From positions 372,001 through 436,000 of the forward strand of contig JAMAHW010000013.1 in assembly GCA_023627715.1 (NCBI GenBank): a DNA stretch of 64,000 nt, given 5' to 3'. The position numbers and the translations under genes were made by a program. Below the pieces are notes generated by a model. It had not been told where the DNA came from. It ran no database searches and saw nothing but the letters and a program-made list of their open reading frames with translations. This document shows, piece after piece, positions 19,476 to 31,909 of the stretch. Numbering within the stretch: position 1 is the first letter of the stretch; each line of letters starts with the position of its first letter. Source of the stretch: Periconia sp. R9002. Its lineage: Eukaryota; Ascomycota; Dothideomycetes; Pleosporales; Periconiaceae.

Positions 19476-22400
19476 TGGACCGAGAGTGACTGGACGCCTT
19501 GGATGGCCCTCGACATGCACACTTGAAACCTCTGATGGGCCTGCACGCCCACCCGAGTCTGTCCGCCTCTGCCCTCTCGGTCCATGTCTGTCATGCCTCC
19601 GCCCGCCCCTCACCGCCTTCATGACGCTAAATCAATCCCGGCAGCTATTCCTCCTTGGGCATAGCCTCGCCCGTTGAATTCTCCCCTAAAGTCTTAGCTC
19701 ACCACTCTCCGCCCTCACTCCTCTCGTATGGATACAAACAACACGTCTCCAGACTAACCTTGATGCTGCCCTATTCACGTTTGATGTTTTTTGGCTTCAT
19801 GGTCCATCCACTTAGTGCCGGGCCCTTGCACATCCACCCATCTCATCTTTCAGGGCATCGTCCCAGCTTTGCTTGTTGCCCCCAGCTCGCCACGTCAGTT
19901 TGCTTCCATGCAGGAACAACAACATGTACTCCACTTTCTTCATCAATCTCGCAGCGCTAGATAAAAGGCCTCCCTTTCGCCACTAACTCACAAGCCCGGG
20001 CGCGCTAGAGTCCTCCTGACTTCCTCTTGTTGCGCAAATTACCACCCTTTACAAGGGCCTTCCTCTCCCTCTTGCCTTCTACACTCCATCGATATGTACT
20101 TGGCCGCTTGCTCCCCTGTTACAAACTACACATCCCGCCCTCGATGGGTTTCTAACTCTCTGACGGCCATGAGAAGGAAGGAAGAGGAGAAGGAGGAGAG
20201 GCAGGAGGAGGAGTAGGAGAAAGAGGCGTGCTTTCATAAGGCCAACAACAACAACATCGGTCAACACCCTTCCACAAGCGGACTGGACATTATCGCAGCG
20301 GATCTACCAGCCGACATATATGCATACAGCTAGGAAGCGAGCCAATTCGCATCAGAAGGTGACGTTCACAACAATTGTCGCAAGTGCCAAGCTCTGCTCG
20401 ACACCGTCTGGTGAGGTAGGTAGGTTCATCCCATACAGCAACCCCAGGTGAAGACACGACATGCAGTCCGTTCCTGCGTGATTAAAAACAAGTTTTTTTC
20501 TACATGTATTTCAAATCTGTCACACGCCATGCTCAACTACACTTGCGTTCTTGTCAAACAGCCCGTCACGCCACAAGCCCCAGGCTGGCAGCAGCAGCCA
20601 ACAACGTCGCATGTATTCACTGTGGTTTGTAGCCTCGTGTCGTTGAAAGCCTTCTCCTCACCGATGAGCTTGCCAACACATACATGATCGATCCAGCAAC
20701 CCAATGTGGCAATGAGGGTTACACAGAGTGCAAGCTTAAAGATAGGTCAAGACTCATGCGAGCCATCATCAGACAATGGAGTCGACCAATCCCAAGCTCG
20801 AGTTGACATGAAATAGGCTATGCTTTCATATCATGGATCTTCCAACCATAGAAATTGAGCCTTGAGCAACGTCTACTTTGACAATAGAGGGCGGTGCAGC
20901 CGGTGTGGATGGGATGACGTGCCATTACTGTAGCCTGAAGGGCTGTATAAAGATGTAGTCGTCTGAATGGATACACCCCTTCTGATCCTCCACCTGGTCA
21001 TCTTTTCCGAAACATCCTACATCGAAACCGAATGCAAATTCGTCATCCTACCACTAGGAAGAAACAAGGGAAAAGCATTTGTTTTGATCATCACTTCTAT
21101 GGCAGGTACGGAAACAACTTCAGCCTTAAACCGTAAATGGTTACTAGCACAGATCTGTGAGACAAGCGAGGCCACATCCCACCTCTGACGAACCTATGGA
21201 CCATGCGTAACCCAACTACATTTTTTCCTAGACCCACGCTCCATGCTTTTTTTTCTTCTTCGTTGCACCATCAAGATCATCTTTTCTTTTTGGTTACTCG
21301 CGTACCGCATTTCGATTCATGGGCTACGTACATGAAGCAATGACTCACTACGTAGATTCTCCACTCGTCCTCTGCCCCGCGATTTTCTGCCACCTACCTC
21401 GCTGCCCGAAGGGTCTACCAAACAGGTAGTTGGGTCCCCAAAACGCAGCGGCATTGAGGCTCGTGGCTGTCGCTGCCCAGTCGTCTCCACTCTCTGCTTG
21501 CGATTTGCACTGCATTCAGCCCAACGGAGACCCACCCTAGCGGCTATTTTAGGGCTCCCTCCCACGTTTCCTCTCCAACCCAGCCCCAGAGAACCTTGCT
21601 AGGTGTGACCACTGCCGCCGCTATCTATATCATCCGGTGGAATGGCTTGTTGTGGATCAAGAAAAAGGAATGAATTGTACGCCCGTCATCCACGCTATAT
21701 CCCGCTGTGTTTCTGAAACATCTGTATCCTTATCGCTCTCTGCCTTGGACCAGCACCGCGGCCGAGAACCCAACGACGATGCTCGAAACCAAGAATGACG
21801 GGGTTTTTTTCTATACTGTTGATAGCGACATGTGAGACACTTTCTACCACGCCGGTGCTTCCTCGGTTCCATAAAGCATACTCTTTCACCTCGTCGCTTA
21901 CTCAAGGGACATAAACCCAATGCGAACGCTTCCAGGGCATCAACGTCCTAGATTTCTAGGCTAGCTTTTGGCCTCAGTGGAGTCTTGCGGATCCACCCTT
22001 GTTGTTACGAAGTCCATATCAGCTAAACAGCCCACTTCTACAAAGATTCGGCGAGTTTTTGCCCGCTATGTAGGTGGTACGTCGATCTACCTTGGTGGGG
22101 AATTAGACTAGGCAGACTAAAAGGTACTCTCTTTTTCTGTACTTTAAACTTCCCCTGCTCTGATCCTCTATTCCGTCATCTGAAGTCTATGCTAGTCGTC
22201 TGTCCCATTTAGCACTTCTCATTCTAGACAGGTGCCTATGTTAGCTAACTTCTATATTCTTTTCTCACCCAACCCAATAATATGTACTATCCATCAAACC
22301 TTTGCTCGCTACTATAGCCATCCTAGTTCGGATTCTATACCCCGATAATCCTCCACACGATATAAACAGCTTTGATGATCAAACTGATATGTGATCCCCA

Positions 22401-22783
22401 CCTCTTCTAAACTTAGTCTCTCATGGACTTTCTATTTCTGTGCTCGGGGAGCGGTCATACTATGCTGTACGTAACAAAAGAATGTTATCACCGCGTAGCA
22501 ATGTGTTTGCCCGCGGTATCAGAACAGTACAGATATTCACAGTGATGCCCTGGCTCAGGATACTACGTACACAAAAACAATCAAGCACGCACCATCACAC
22601 CATCACGACTCAACGAAATCTTCATCTATCTTACCATTTATTCTAGACTATCCCCCCATCAGCTCCGTTTTCTGTTACTCTAACCCACCATCTTGAACTC
22701 ACGTCTCCCTCTCTCTCTCTATTCCACCCACCTGAAAACCTCATACATATCATCGCCCACCTAACCCATAATGCCCCCCAAAA

Positions 22784-22804
22784 CACACACACACACACAC
22801 ACAC
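22784..22804. repeat. CA dinucleotide microsatellite
   Basis: About ten tandem CA units in non-coding DNA. Confidence 0.85.
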
Positions 22805-24296
22805 AATCAAACGTCCTGAATAAACCCCCCTCCCAGAAACCAAAAGCAACATTCTCTTCCTCCCCCTTCTCCCTACCTACCCTCCTCCCACGCTGTACTA
22901 AAACCAGCCACTATCTCTATCGTACATATCATCTACACAAGACTTCAGTTACGTTACCCCTCAGTCAAGAGTCACCATTGATGTACTCTCACGTCCTTCT
23001 ACACGTACACCCAACGATACGTCTCCACATGCTGTCGTAAAACCCTTTCCTACCAAACAAGGTAAATCCTTTCCGAATGTAAAGCCTAAGTTTGGTCTGG
23101 TTAGAATAAGTGTGTACCAGTACACATAACTCATACTCCCACATATAAAACACTCAACCCCAATACTTCCTCTCTCTACCTTAAAAATCTACATAACGTT
23201 ATCACTCGCGGTATACATATGTCTGCAACATCAGGAGTCACGCAAAAAGCGTATTAACATCCATGGTGTGTAAGCCGTACAGAGGGAGGGAGGTGTGAAA
23301 TACTAGGTCCCACGGTTTTCCACATGTGACCCCAAAGTGTGAAAATAAAAACTTGCGGTGTAAGCAAGGTCTTGTGTGAGGGGGAGGGGGGTTTTGTTTG
23401 GGTAATGGAAGGGGAGGGGCTGGATGTGTATGTACGTTGTTTGGGGTGTGGATGGGTACGTGGGTCTTGGTGTGTGTGGTGTGTGTTGGTTATGGTTATG
23501 GTTATACTTGAGGGGCGTGATTAGGGGAGATTGGGTGGTATGTTTCGACTTTTTGTGATTTGTGGACATGCACATGTGACTCTACTAATGCTCCAAAACC
23601 TGTAGTAGATGCAATCTATCCCAATTGCATCTACTACCCACACCTCCATGTGCCTCTTTGATGAGTTGTGATTGTTGTGTGAGGATGTTGTAAATGGGCG
23701 ACTTGCAACTTGACAGCGAAGGATATGCGTATAGAAGGTGTAAGCTCATGCCCAGAGTGATCTCTTTAATTCTGACAAAGTGGTTCGGTGTAATGGCTCT
23801 CGGTAAAGTTGCATTGAAGTGCCTAATGCCTATTCTATCGTATTCTGTGGAGACATTCATCCAGGATTGACGCTGAATCTCCTAGGATATGGTGGGTGGC
23901 ATCTTGAAATAGATGCCTAAGACATGCTTTTAAGAAAGTCCCTATCCTCGCTGAGGAAGGTGGTTCCTTCGAGTGCTGCATTCAACCTAAGATTCCGAGA
24001 CGTCTACATCTCGACGACCCGTCTTCGTCGAGCAGCTTTGGATTGGTGTGACTGCTGGAGGTTTTCCCCTTTTGGAAAATGCTTCTTGCGCTTGAAATGA
24101 AGAGTAGACACGTTTTGGTAAATTTTTGGGCCAGAGCAAGGGGTGTTTTTTTGGCTTGAGAGAAGAAGAGCATAAAGCATCTTCAGATAAAAAGGCCATC
24201 TTGGATTATGTAGCATCGCAATGTTTTAGTTCAATGCGTATTCAATTTTCCAACGCGGGGAATAATCCATAAACTTCCAAGAATAATTTTCCTACC

Positions 24297-25144
24297 TCAC
24301 TCCTCATCACTATCCACCTCCATCCAATACATCGCAAGCCCATCCAACGCATTCCCATGCAGCTCAAAGTCAGGCACCTTCCGTCTCTCTCTCCCTTCTC
24401 TGAATGCCTTCCCCAGCCGATTACATTCAGCCAGGACCACCTTCTTCTCGTGCGTATTCGCAAACGCGCGGTAATTATCCAGAATCTCGTTGCCAATGTA
24501 CAGTTCGGGGTTCTTGTCCCTGAGGAAGAGCGGGAGCAAGAGAAACCAGTCGACGAAGGGCGCGAAGACGAAGGACGAGGTGGTGATGTGATCTTCAATG
24601 GACGAGGTGAGGACGGAGATGTTGAGGGTGGCTAGGAAGGCGGTGTCGATGGTGGTGAAGGCTGGTTCTTGGGCGTCGAGGGAAAGACTGGTGCCTTCGG
24701 GTGTTACTGGGAGGGTATTTGTCAATCTTGTTTCGCAGAAAGGGGGAGTATAGATTTTGGCTTCAAAGAAGGAGGACGAAGGATATGAAACTCACACATT
24801 CCAACCACAGCCGTGAACAGCACCAATTGCCACAGGGAACGATACCGATGCTCCCAATCCAGACTGAAGCTTCCAATGCCTATACAAACAGCGTTCCGGA
24901 CAGACCAATCCCTCAAGCCTAGCATCTTGTCCAAGTTCCGCGCACACGACGTCTTCTTCCACCGTTTCTCCATGTCCCGGAACTCTTGCACCAACTCTTC
25001 CGCGGTGAGACCATTGACGATCTTCTGAGGCCTCGCGTTTTGCAATTGATCGGACGGATTTTCATCATCCCTCGCGCTTCCCGATCCCGCGACGACGGTC
25101 CACCCATCGTCGGTTTGCACCTGCTTTTTCTTCGCGCGCGCCAT
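24297..25144 (-). CDS. SRR1-like domain protein
   Basis: Two exons read on the minus strand, 25144-24796 and 24706-24297, giving 252 residues. The SRR1 family (Arabidopsis SRR1, yeast Ber1) is linked to circadian input in plants and heme or microtubule phenotypes in yeast; the biochemical activity is unclear. Seen here: a basic N-terminus with WTVVAGSG, a central VCIGIGSFS start of the SRR1 fold, and the later FAPFVDWFLLLPLFL and LYIGNEILDN motifs matching the family pattern of a hydrophobic strand and an L-x-GN site. The C-terminus is acidic (DSDEE). The intron runs from a GTGAG donor to a CCCAG acceptor and joins VVGML to TPEGTS in frame. Family call is good; cellular role is unknown. Confidence 0.8.
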
Positions 25145-26261
25145 GGTTCCGTTGCTTCCAACTTCGGTATCTGCTCCCGCCTGCGTGTGCGTGTGGGTCT
25201 AGAACCGTGGGTCGGCCGAGTGATCTGCACGTGGGCACCGTTCAGGAGAAGTTATCGCATTTGTTGGAGCCGATGTTGGTACCAACAGGGTGGGATGGCG
25301 TTTTGTTGAATGATTTCCCTTTTCGAAGATTTTCCATTCAACTGCTCACACCCGTCGTTGATTTAGGGTTGCGGCGTGCATAGGCGCTTACGCTTAAGCA
25401 AGGCACACGGGAGGAATGGGGGAGGTGTAATGTACGTTATGTGCCGTTAAGGCACTTGGGCGCGTAGCGGGTGAAGATTGTTGGAGCGAGGGGTTTTTGC
25501 TGAGATGACGAGGGGTCGAATTCGGAAGGCTAGTCGGAACTCGGAACTGGTGCACACCTTTTGGGAACACGGTTCCTGATTTTAACGCATGCATCGATCG
25601 TCTATAACTTAGCGCCGGCCGGAGCTAGGTCCTACACTGTCCCCTTCTTTCGGTAGGAGTGGATGTAGGTGGGATTACGAGTTGATGTCGACCTGTAACC
25701 GAACTATGGATGGGTAGGAGATTGGAAGGGGATGAGTTTTTTCAACAGTGAGATCGTGCACACCACGGATGGCATGATGATAAGTTTTGTATTTTGCCAT
25801 GTGTGGATAAGTAGTGTGTCTTGGTTAGATACCTGTGGATTTGGCAAGATTTTATTTTCAGGGTGTACGTGATGGAATGGGGATGTCATGACACAAGTAC
25901 CCATTGAATCAAATAAGGGTTGATTTGAAGAGGTAATCACCTATCGACGAGATATCTTGAATGGATTCAACCCTCGAAGCGAGGTGTGGAGATATTTCAT
26001 TGTCAAAAGTCGGAGACAATATAAGATCGTTGGAGGCTGCTTCAGCAGACTCTCACTGGGCCTTCTCATCGCCCCATAGTCCTGATGTTGCTTCGCCCAT
26101 GGACTGATTATACGGAACGAGCATTCAATCATAAGTTTTGATGCGACGGAAAGAGAAATAACGAGGAAACCCTTGGATATCACGCGCCAAACACCCGCTG
26201 AAAAAGAGACAAAAGATGAACCATTATAATAAACAGAAATGACTGAATGGTCACATGGCCA
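25145..26261. other. Intergenic region, SRR1 gene to copper protein gene
   Basis: This 1.1 kb holds the promoter of the SRR1 gene and the 3' flank of the copper-protein gene. Small open frames have no protein character. Nothing else seen. Confidence 0.5.
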
Positions 26262-27123
26262 TTATAACCACGTTAGCCAACTCGAAGTGACGAGGGCGAG
26301 CGGCACCAGAAGCGTCGCCCATGGGTTGGGCTTGAAGTTGAGATTGGCGGGCGAGCTGGTGGTTGCATAGAGCAGCTGGAAGCCTATCTTCTGGTTGGGC
26401 TCCGTCGAGTTGAAGCAGTTGGTCTTGTTTACTTCAGGTACGTCTTCGGGCTCTGCAAAGGTAATGTCTGCACACTGGGAGATGGTTAATGCGTGTCGGT
26501 ATCGGATTGAGGGCTGCTCAAAAACTTACGTTGTACAGGGCAGCGCCATGCTGTGCCAACTCAATGATCTGGATTGTGGCATTGTCTCCCACCTTGGGGT
26601 CATATCCAGCGGGAAGTGGGACCTGGGGCAGACAGAAAGTTCCGTTGTACTGGACATTGGAGGGGCCTGTGATCTGGAACACGGGAAGCATGGCGTGACT
26701 GTAGTTCAATGGTTCGGTGCCGTAGCCCATGTTAATGTAGAATTGGGCGAGAGAGTGGCCGGGAAACCATCCGGGCTGGATGGAGAGGGCGCCGCCTTTG
26801 ACGGGCCACTTTGTGCGGTTTGTGGAAGTGGGCATGCCGCCGCCTGTCGAGCAAGATTAGCACCGATACAAGTGTGCATGGATCGAGGTAGCGAATGGGC
26901 ACATACATGGATACATCCACTGCATCCCATAGGGAAAGCCATAAGTACCATTCTCCCAGTTGATGCCCAGACTTCCGGGTTTGATGTTTTCGTCTTGCTT
27001 GGAAATGGTGCCGTTGGTCATGATGTTGTTCCCTCTCCATCCCGGGTACACGATTACGGTGTGGGCGGAGATGAGCTCGGGCAGGAATGCGACGAAACAC
27101 AGGAGCGAAGCGAAACGAAACAT
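26262..27123 (-). CDS. GPI-anchored LPMO-like copper protein, X325/Bim1 family
   Basis: Three exons on the minus strand, 27123-26907, 26843-26530 and 26474-26262, giving 247 residues. A signal peptide of about 20 residues ends LISA and is followed by His (HTVIVYPGWRGNN), so the mature protein starts with His1, the copper-brace residue. Family members bind copper without polysaccharide cleavage; Cryptococcus Bim1 acts in copper uptake. Also seen: MYPCGGMP, the His in WFPGHSLAQ and the Asp in NCADITF as candidate further ligands, four mature-domain cysteines forming a plausible disulfide set, several N-glycosylation sequons, and a hydrophobic C-terminus (PWATLLVPLALVTSSW...) suited to a GPI signal. 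An in-frame upstream ATG at 27297 would bury the signal peptide and is rejected. Likely cell-surface copper binding or wall role. Confidence 0.88.
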
Positions 27124-28698
27124 GGCGGCGGCGGCGGCGTATGGTGGTAATAGCAGCTGGGACAGCAACAGCAACGGCAGCGGATGGTGAGCTGGTGAGA
27201 TGGAGCGCAGATGATGGGGCACCTGAAAACTCGACAGACAGACAGACCGACAGACAGCAAAAAGCAAACGGCAGCGCGCGGGTGGCGGAAGCAGCACTTA
27301 AGTCAGTGCTGCCGTCTCACTCGATGGACGAGTAGACCTCTCAGAGGCACAGCACAATGCTCGAGTGACTGGACCCTTCGCCAGCAGCCAGCAGCCACGC
27401 CAGTCCGCTTTGGGGCCCTCCAAGCGTCGACGAGCGAATGGCGGCATGCTATGGCGGTGGCACCTTGCTGCATCGGGGCCTTTGGTAAGCATGGCTGTGC
27501 GGTGCACCAATCGAAACACGGCTTTGGGCTTTGCATTTCCTCCCCGCACCCAATCACGCCCGCCCCGGTATATTGACCTGCAGGGGCCGTCAGCCAACGG
27601 CAGCCTCGGGGACGATGTGATGGAGTGGATGGTCTCTGCAGCCGGCGGTGGGGTCGCGGACTACGGTACACTACGACTGTGCTTCTAAGCGCCAGCTCCA
27701 CCTCCTCGGCATTCACTCATGTAATGTACCTCCTCGCATGCACTGTCCACTCCTCTCCCCTTCCCCCCTTCTGCCCTCCCGCCTCCCGCCTCCTTCAACA
27801 AACCCAAACTCAACCTCACCTCCTTTGCCGCCATGGTGATGTGATGAGTGCGTGATGGACATGTCACCCACGCCGTCACCCTATCCGACCAACAGTGACC
27901 CCTAACTTGGCCATGTATGTATGTATGTATCCGTCCAAGTGTGCTATCCATTGTCACCAGCATCACAACACCATATATAGCCATTCATGCATGCATTATC
28001 GTCCTCCCCCTGAAGATGACCTCGCCCAAGCAAACACAAGCCTTTCCGCCTACCATGTCACCATCGTAGCTAAGCATTTCTCCCACAGTTTTCATCTACC
28101 TTATATTGCCTTCCCATACCTGTGACTGCACTGCACACTCGATATAATTAGCACTCTCAGCCCTAGCATATGCACCTGGTGTAAACGGTTCGTTTACAGC
28201 CATTTCAACTCCCTGATTGGATCGTCCTACAACGGTACAGGTACATCGACTACCTTAGCCGGGAGCCCATCGCTAGGCTAGGCAAGTAAGCAGCCATCCG
28301 CAGAGCACCTGCGTTATCGATACAATCCTTCCATCCATCCATTGATGCACGAATTCATTTACCCCATGGGATATTTCCACGCAGTATGCTGTCATGACTA
28401 CTCCCTGTCGGTGCAGTCCCCCGCTCCAATCTGGTCACAATAAGCAAAAAGGCTGGCTTCCAACTCAACTCACAACAGGCAGGCAGACATTCATGGTTTG
28501 GACGTGATATTAACATTCACTGTTCCCCTGTGGCAACAGTGCATATGCGCGTGAGATACATGATACATGATACATGCCCTTCAGCAGGGCAGTCCCAACA
28601 GCTAGCTACAGACAAGATAAACCTGCTTCCACTTCACTCCAGTCACCCAGCCGTAAATGAGAAAACACGCAACCAGAACCTTTCCAGCCGCGCCGCAT
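27124..28698. other. Intergenic region upstream of copper protein
   Basis: This 1.6 kb lies between the copper-protein promoter and the 3' end of the trypsin gene. It contains one TATCGATA octamer at 28315-28322 and a TGATACA repeat around 28553-28577. No supported gene. Confidence 0.5.
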
Positions 28699-29577
28699 CT
28701 AAGAGCCGCTGATGAAGGATCTTTGAGCACCAACGCTCTGGTACACACCGGGGTAACCGGCCTGGGCGCAGCCGATACCCCACGAGACAGTTCCGACCAA
28801 GGTCTTGCTGGAGTCGTAGATGGGGCCACCGCTGTCACCCTGGCACGAGTCCTTGCCTCCGGCATCTTCGGCGGCGCAGAACATGTCGCTGGTGACGGTG
28901 TAGCCCTGAGGGCTGTAGTCGGCGTTGCAGGTAGCACGGGCAACGACGGGAACGTCAACCTTGCGGAGCTCGGTGGTGGCGCTTCCTCCAGAGCGAGTAG
29001 ATCCCCTGTTGTCCCATTAGTTTGCTGTTTGCTGTTACTGTTTGTGCAGAGTGAACGTACCAGCCGGCCACGGTGAGGACGGTTCCAGCAGCAGGGTCGC
29101 TTCCAGAAGCCGCGAGTGTCGCGTACTTGATGGTGGAGCTCTCGGCGATGGGGGTGGAGAGCTTGAGGATGGCGACATCGTTCTGGTAGGTGTTCGAGTT
29201 GTACGAAGGGTGAACACGCTTCGAAGCAACGTTGGAGGTTACACCACCCGAGGTTCGTGTCTGAGTAGCGGTCAGCACTGGATCCGTGTCAATAGTAGCA
29301 GACAACTTACAAGGGAGCCAGCGCGGATGGTGAGGGTGTTGACGGCATAAGGTTGAGCGCAGTGAGCGGCCGTAAGGACGGTGGTGGAGTCAAGGAGGGA
29401 GCCTCCGCAATGGGCGCTTCCGCTGCGGGAAATGGCGACAATGTAGGGGACATCGCCAACGGCGGCGGCGGTACCACCGACGATTTGCACGCTGAAATCA
29501 TCACCCTGGGGAAGGGGAGCTGGGGCAGCGAGGGCGAGCGCAGGGAGCGCAGCAGCGACGAAAGACTTGATACCCAT
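28699..29577 (-). CDS. Secreted trypsin-like serine protease
   Basis: Three exons on the minus strand, 29577-29311, 29260-29061 and 29005-28699, giving 257 residues. Signal peptide ([20 protein letters not shown]), short propeptide ending near Q, then the mature N-terminus IVGGTAA. The catalytic triad is complete: His in LTAAHC, Asp in NDVAILKL, Ser in GDSGGP. The Asp six residues before the Ser ([11 protein letters not shown]) is the S1-pocket Asp that gives cleavage after Arg or Lys. Cysteines are spaced as in fungal trypsins such as that of Fusarium. S1-family trypsins are common in plant- and insect-associated ascomycetes and act on extracellular protein. A TATA box lies about 115 bp upstream. 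No defect seen. Confidence 0.95.
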
Positions 29578-29690
29578 TGTGAAGGATTGGCGGAAAGGAG
29601 TCTTTTGGGGAGTGAGTGACTGAAGCAGGTATCTTGTAGCTGGAGGGAAAGCGACCTGATGATTTCCAAAGGAGCGATATGGACGTTGTA

Positions 29691-29696
29691 CTTATA
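29691..29696 (-). promoter_or_regulatory. Likely TATA box of the trypsin gene
   Basis: TATAAG on the minus strand, about 115 bp upstream of the trypsin ATG, in a setting with a pyrimidine-rich leader between. Position fits a TATA element of an inducible secreted-enzyme gene. Not proven. Confidence 0.4.
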
Positions 29697-30196
29697 CAAC
29701 GACCGTCACGAGGCTTGGCCTCGAGGTCAACACATGGGACAATTTCGAACCTTCCCAACCTGTTCCTGGCCGGCGGGATTGAAACCGCCAAACCATTGCT
29801 GGCAAATGGCCTTCCGAATGCAGCAGACCGTTGTTATCAGAGATCCGGGTAGCACGAGAGTGCGTCGGTCGCATGGGGTGGAGTACCTATCTGCAGTAAC
29901 ATTGATGCCACTCGACATACTTCGCGCTAGTGGCTAAAAAGGGGAGCTGATACAGTAGCTTTTTTCTTGGCTGCGGACGATTTGCCTGGAGTTTACCATG
30001 CTTGTTCATTCATCTTAAATGACCTGCCTATGGGTGTGTGTCTCGCGCCGGCGCCCATATGGCTGCGGGATCTAACCGACTCAGTGATTGACATATCTCT
30101 CGCATCTTTGGCTAGCTTTACCCTTTGATTGCACACATCTAATCGTGTCTCCATCCACAGCGCTTCTACGGTGCCATCCATCAGCTTGGTGCTGCA

Positions 30197-30215
30197 ATGC
30201 CATGCCATGCCATGC
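30197..30215. repeat. ATGCC pentanucleotide array, 3.8 units
   Basis: Perfect tandem ATGCC units. Non-coding. Confidence 0.8.
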
Positions 30216-31413
30216 TGTGCTCCCGTCTCCTTTGGCTCTCTCCTATCCTATTTCCTCCTTCTTACACAGGAATGTCACTTTTGCAGAGGCAACCGTTTTA
30301 GGAAAAGGAGCCCCTACCTACTCACATATACCTACCCATTTATTGATAAGCCCTGATCAGTGCGGAGAATGGCATGACTGCACGTGGTGTGTCGTTGTAG
30401 TGGGGGGCAACTGGTGACCTTCCGTTTGGGATCGCGATAACCGTGCCGATCATTGTAAATCCATAAGCCTCCGCTGTCGTATTACAAAGTAAAAAGTCTA
30501 ATGGCGTGCATACATATGTCGAGGCACTTGGACATTGCGCTGAGGCATGGTCGTAGCATACCGACTTGGGCAGTTATTGGTGGGTCGGGTCAAACAGGCG
30601 AGGGATCTGGGAGACATTGTTTTCAATGCCAGCCGTGTTTCTTCGACAAAGGCAGATTATCAAGGTTCCCAATCCAGCCAATTGCCGCCTTGTTTCTGAC
30701 TACCTAGGTACCTATAAGATCGGCTCGCGGCTAGCTAACTGGGGGATCGTCGTTATAAACATCCTAAACATCCTTCCTCTTAACGTTAGCACACTCGGAC
30801 GATCTGTTGAGGACCCTCGGCCAAAGTCGACCGATCGGAAAGCTATGTGAATGGTCTGCTACCACACAGTGTAAAGCTACAAGTATGGTATCCTCCTCGC
30901 TTTGAGGCATGATGATGCATCCGGGGAGAGCGAGGATGGGGGGCGATCCCAAAATAACAAATGCGCAATTTCTCTCACCCACACACACACGTTTCTGAGA
31001 CAGCGAACGAGATGCCTACTTGGCGCACAGCCATGTGTACATCAAAACGGGGCATTTGTAGCACTCCGGTGGCTATGGCATCTTGGCGCCATACCACAAC
31101 TCTGTACCTGATAGCCTGACCTGGAAGTACTTGGACGTAATACCAACTCTAACCTGCTGTGTACAGTCACCGACCTGTTAACTACTGCCTAACACCTATC
31201 CGCCAAAGAAATAGCCCCACTGATCCTCTTTCAATAACAGAGACCAACACACCAACTGTTGTGAGTGCGCACGCACGCCATACTTTGCTCCGCAGCTGCC
31301 TCAGATACCCATTCGCCTTTCAACACGGTTACTTTTTTCGCCCTCCTCCTCAGCCCTCTACGCCACACTCATATTATACACAAGTTCGCATACTTACGGG
31401 GTGTCCGACAGCC

Positions 31414-31909
31414 ATGTCTTCTCTCGACAACACCTCTTTTACTATCCAAGTCGGTGGCTCATCCATCGCTGCACCCGCCAACTCCGCTGATGGGATGCAC
31501 CAAGCCAAGGCTGGCGAGTCGCAGCCCGCTGTGTTCAGCCTCCAGAACGGGCGTCTGCAATCAGGTGATTGGGTATTGGGCCGCGCTTGGGCCGAAGATC
31601 GGAGTTTTGGTCCTAAAAAGGTCTTTTGGTTCAAGGCCACCGACTGCGATGACAAAGTACAACCGGTTGCTGCCGAGCAGGAAGGAGAAACCTTGCGGCT
31701 ATCCTTCAATGGTATGTGTGCAGCTTCGGCATTCCCTCCCGTCACCTATTACTGATCCTTACGTCTATGCAGATGCAAGCTTAATAGTGGAAGATGGCAA
31801 TATCTTTGCCGATATGTCAGGCGGTAATCGTCCAGTTTCCCTCTCAATTGATACATTACTAACGTTAAGCAAAGAGACACACGGTAACGTGTCGATAAAT
31901 AAGAAGTGA
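31414..31909 (+). CDS. Small protein of unknown function
   Basis: Two exons, 31414-31711 and 31773-31909, giving 144 residues. The intron (GTATGT to ATGCAG) splits an Asp codon, and the joined frame closes at TGA. The protein is soluble and mixed in composition, with no signal peptide or membrane segment: MSSLDNTSFTIQVGG at the start, a SGDWVLGRAWAEDRSFGPKK stretch, and a C-terminal NKK. Alternating polar and hydrophobic residues (SFTIQV, VFSLQNGRL, LRLSFN, SLIVEDG) suggest a small beta-rich fold. I recognise no family. The ATG at 31414 has a good context (CAGCCATGTC). A gene is likely but unproven. Confidence 0.65.

Larger units (their letters stand above)
18241..24296. other. 6-kb gene desert with microsatellites
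   Basis: No open frame in these 6 kb has convincing protein composition, codon use or splice partners. The left part carries the promoter of the 843-residue protein and several short arrays (TACAG, CAGT, GATGC, CTACT, TCGTC). The right part is more AT-rich, with a CA dinucleotide tract at about 22784-22804 and a G-rich block near 23380-23420. It could hold long untranslated leaders, a non-coding transcript or an eroded element; nothing seen decides between these. Confidence 0.5.
29578..31413. other. Divergent intergenic region, trypsin to small unknown gene
   Basis: This 1.8 kb serves as promoter DNA for both flanking genes. It holds an ATGCC array at 30197-30215. No gene seen. Confidence 0.5.

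Noticed and set aside
19655..19960. Plus-strand open frame of about 100 codons in the gene desert
   Set aside because: Skewed Ser/His/Leu composition, no splice partner and no recognisable pattern; expected by chance in 6 kb.
27124..27297. Upstream ATG at 27297 for the copper protein
   Set aside because: It would place a Pro/His-rich segment before the signal peptide and prevent exposure of His1.
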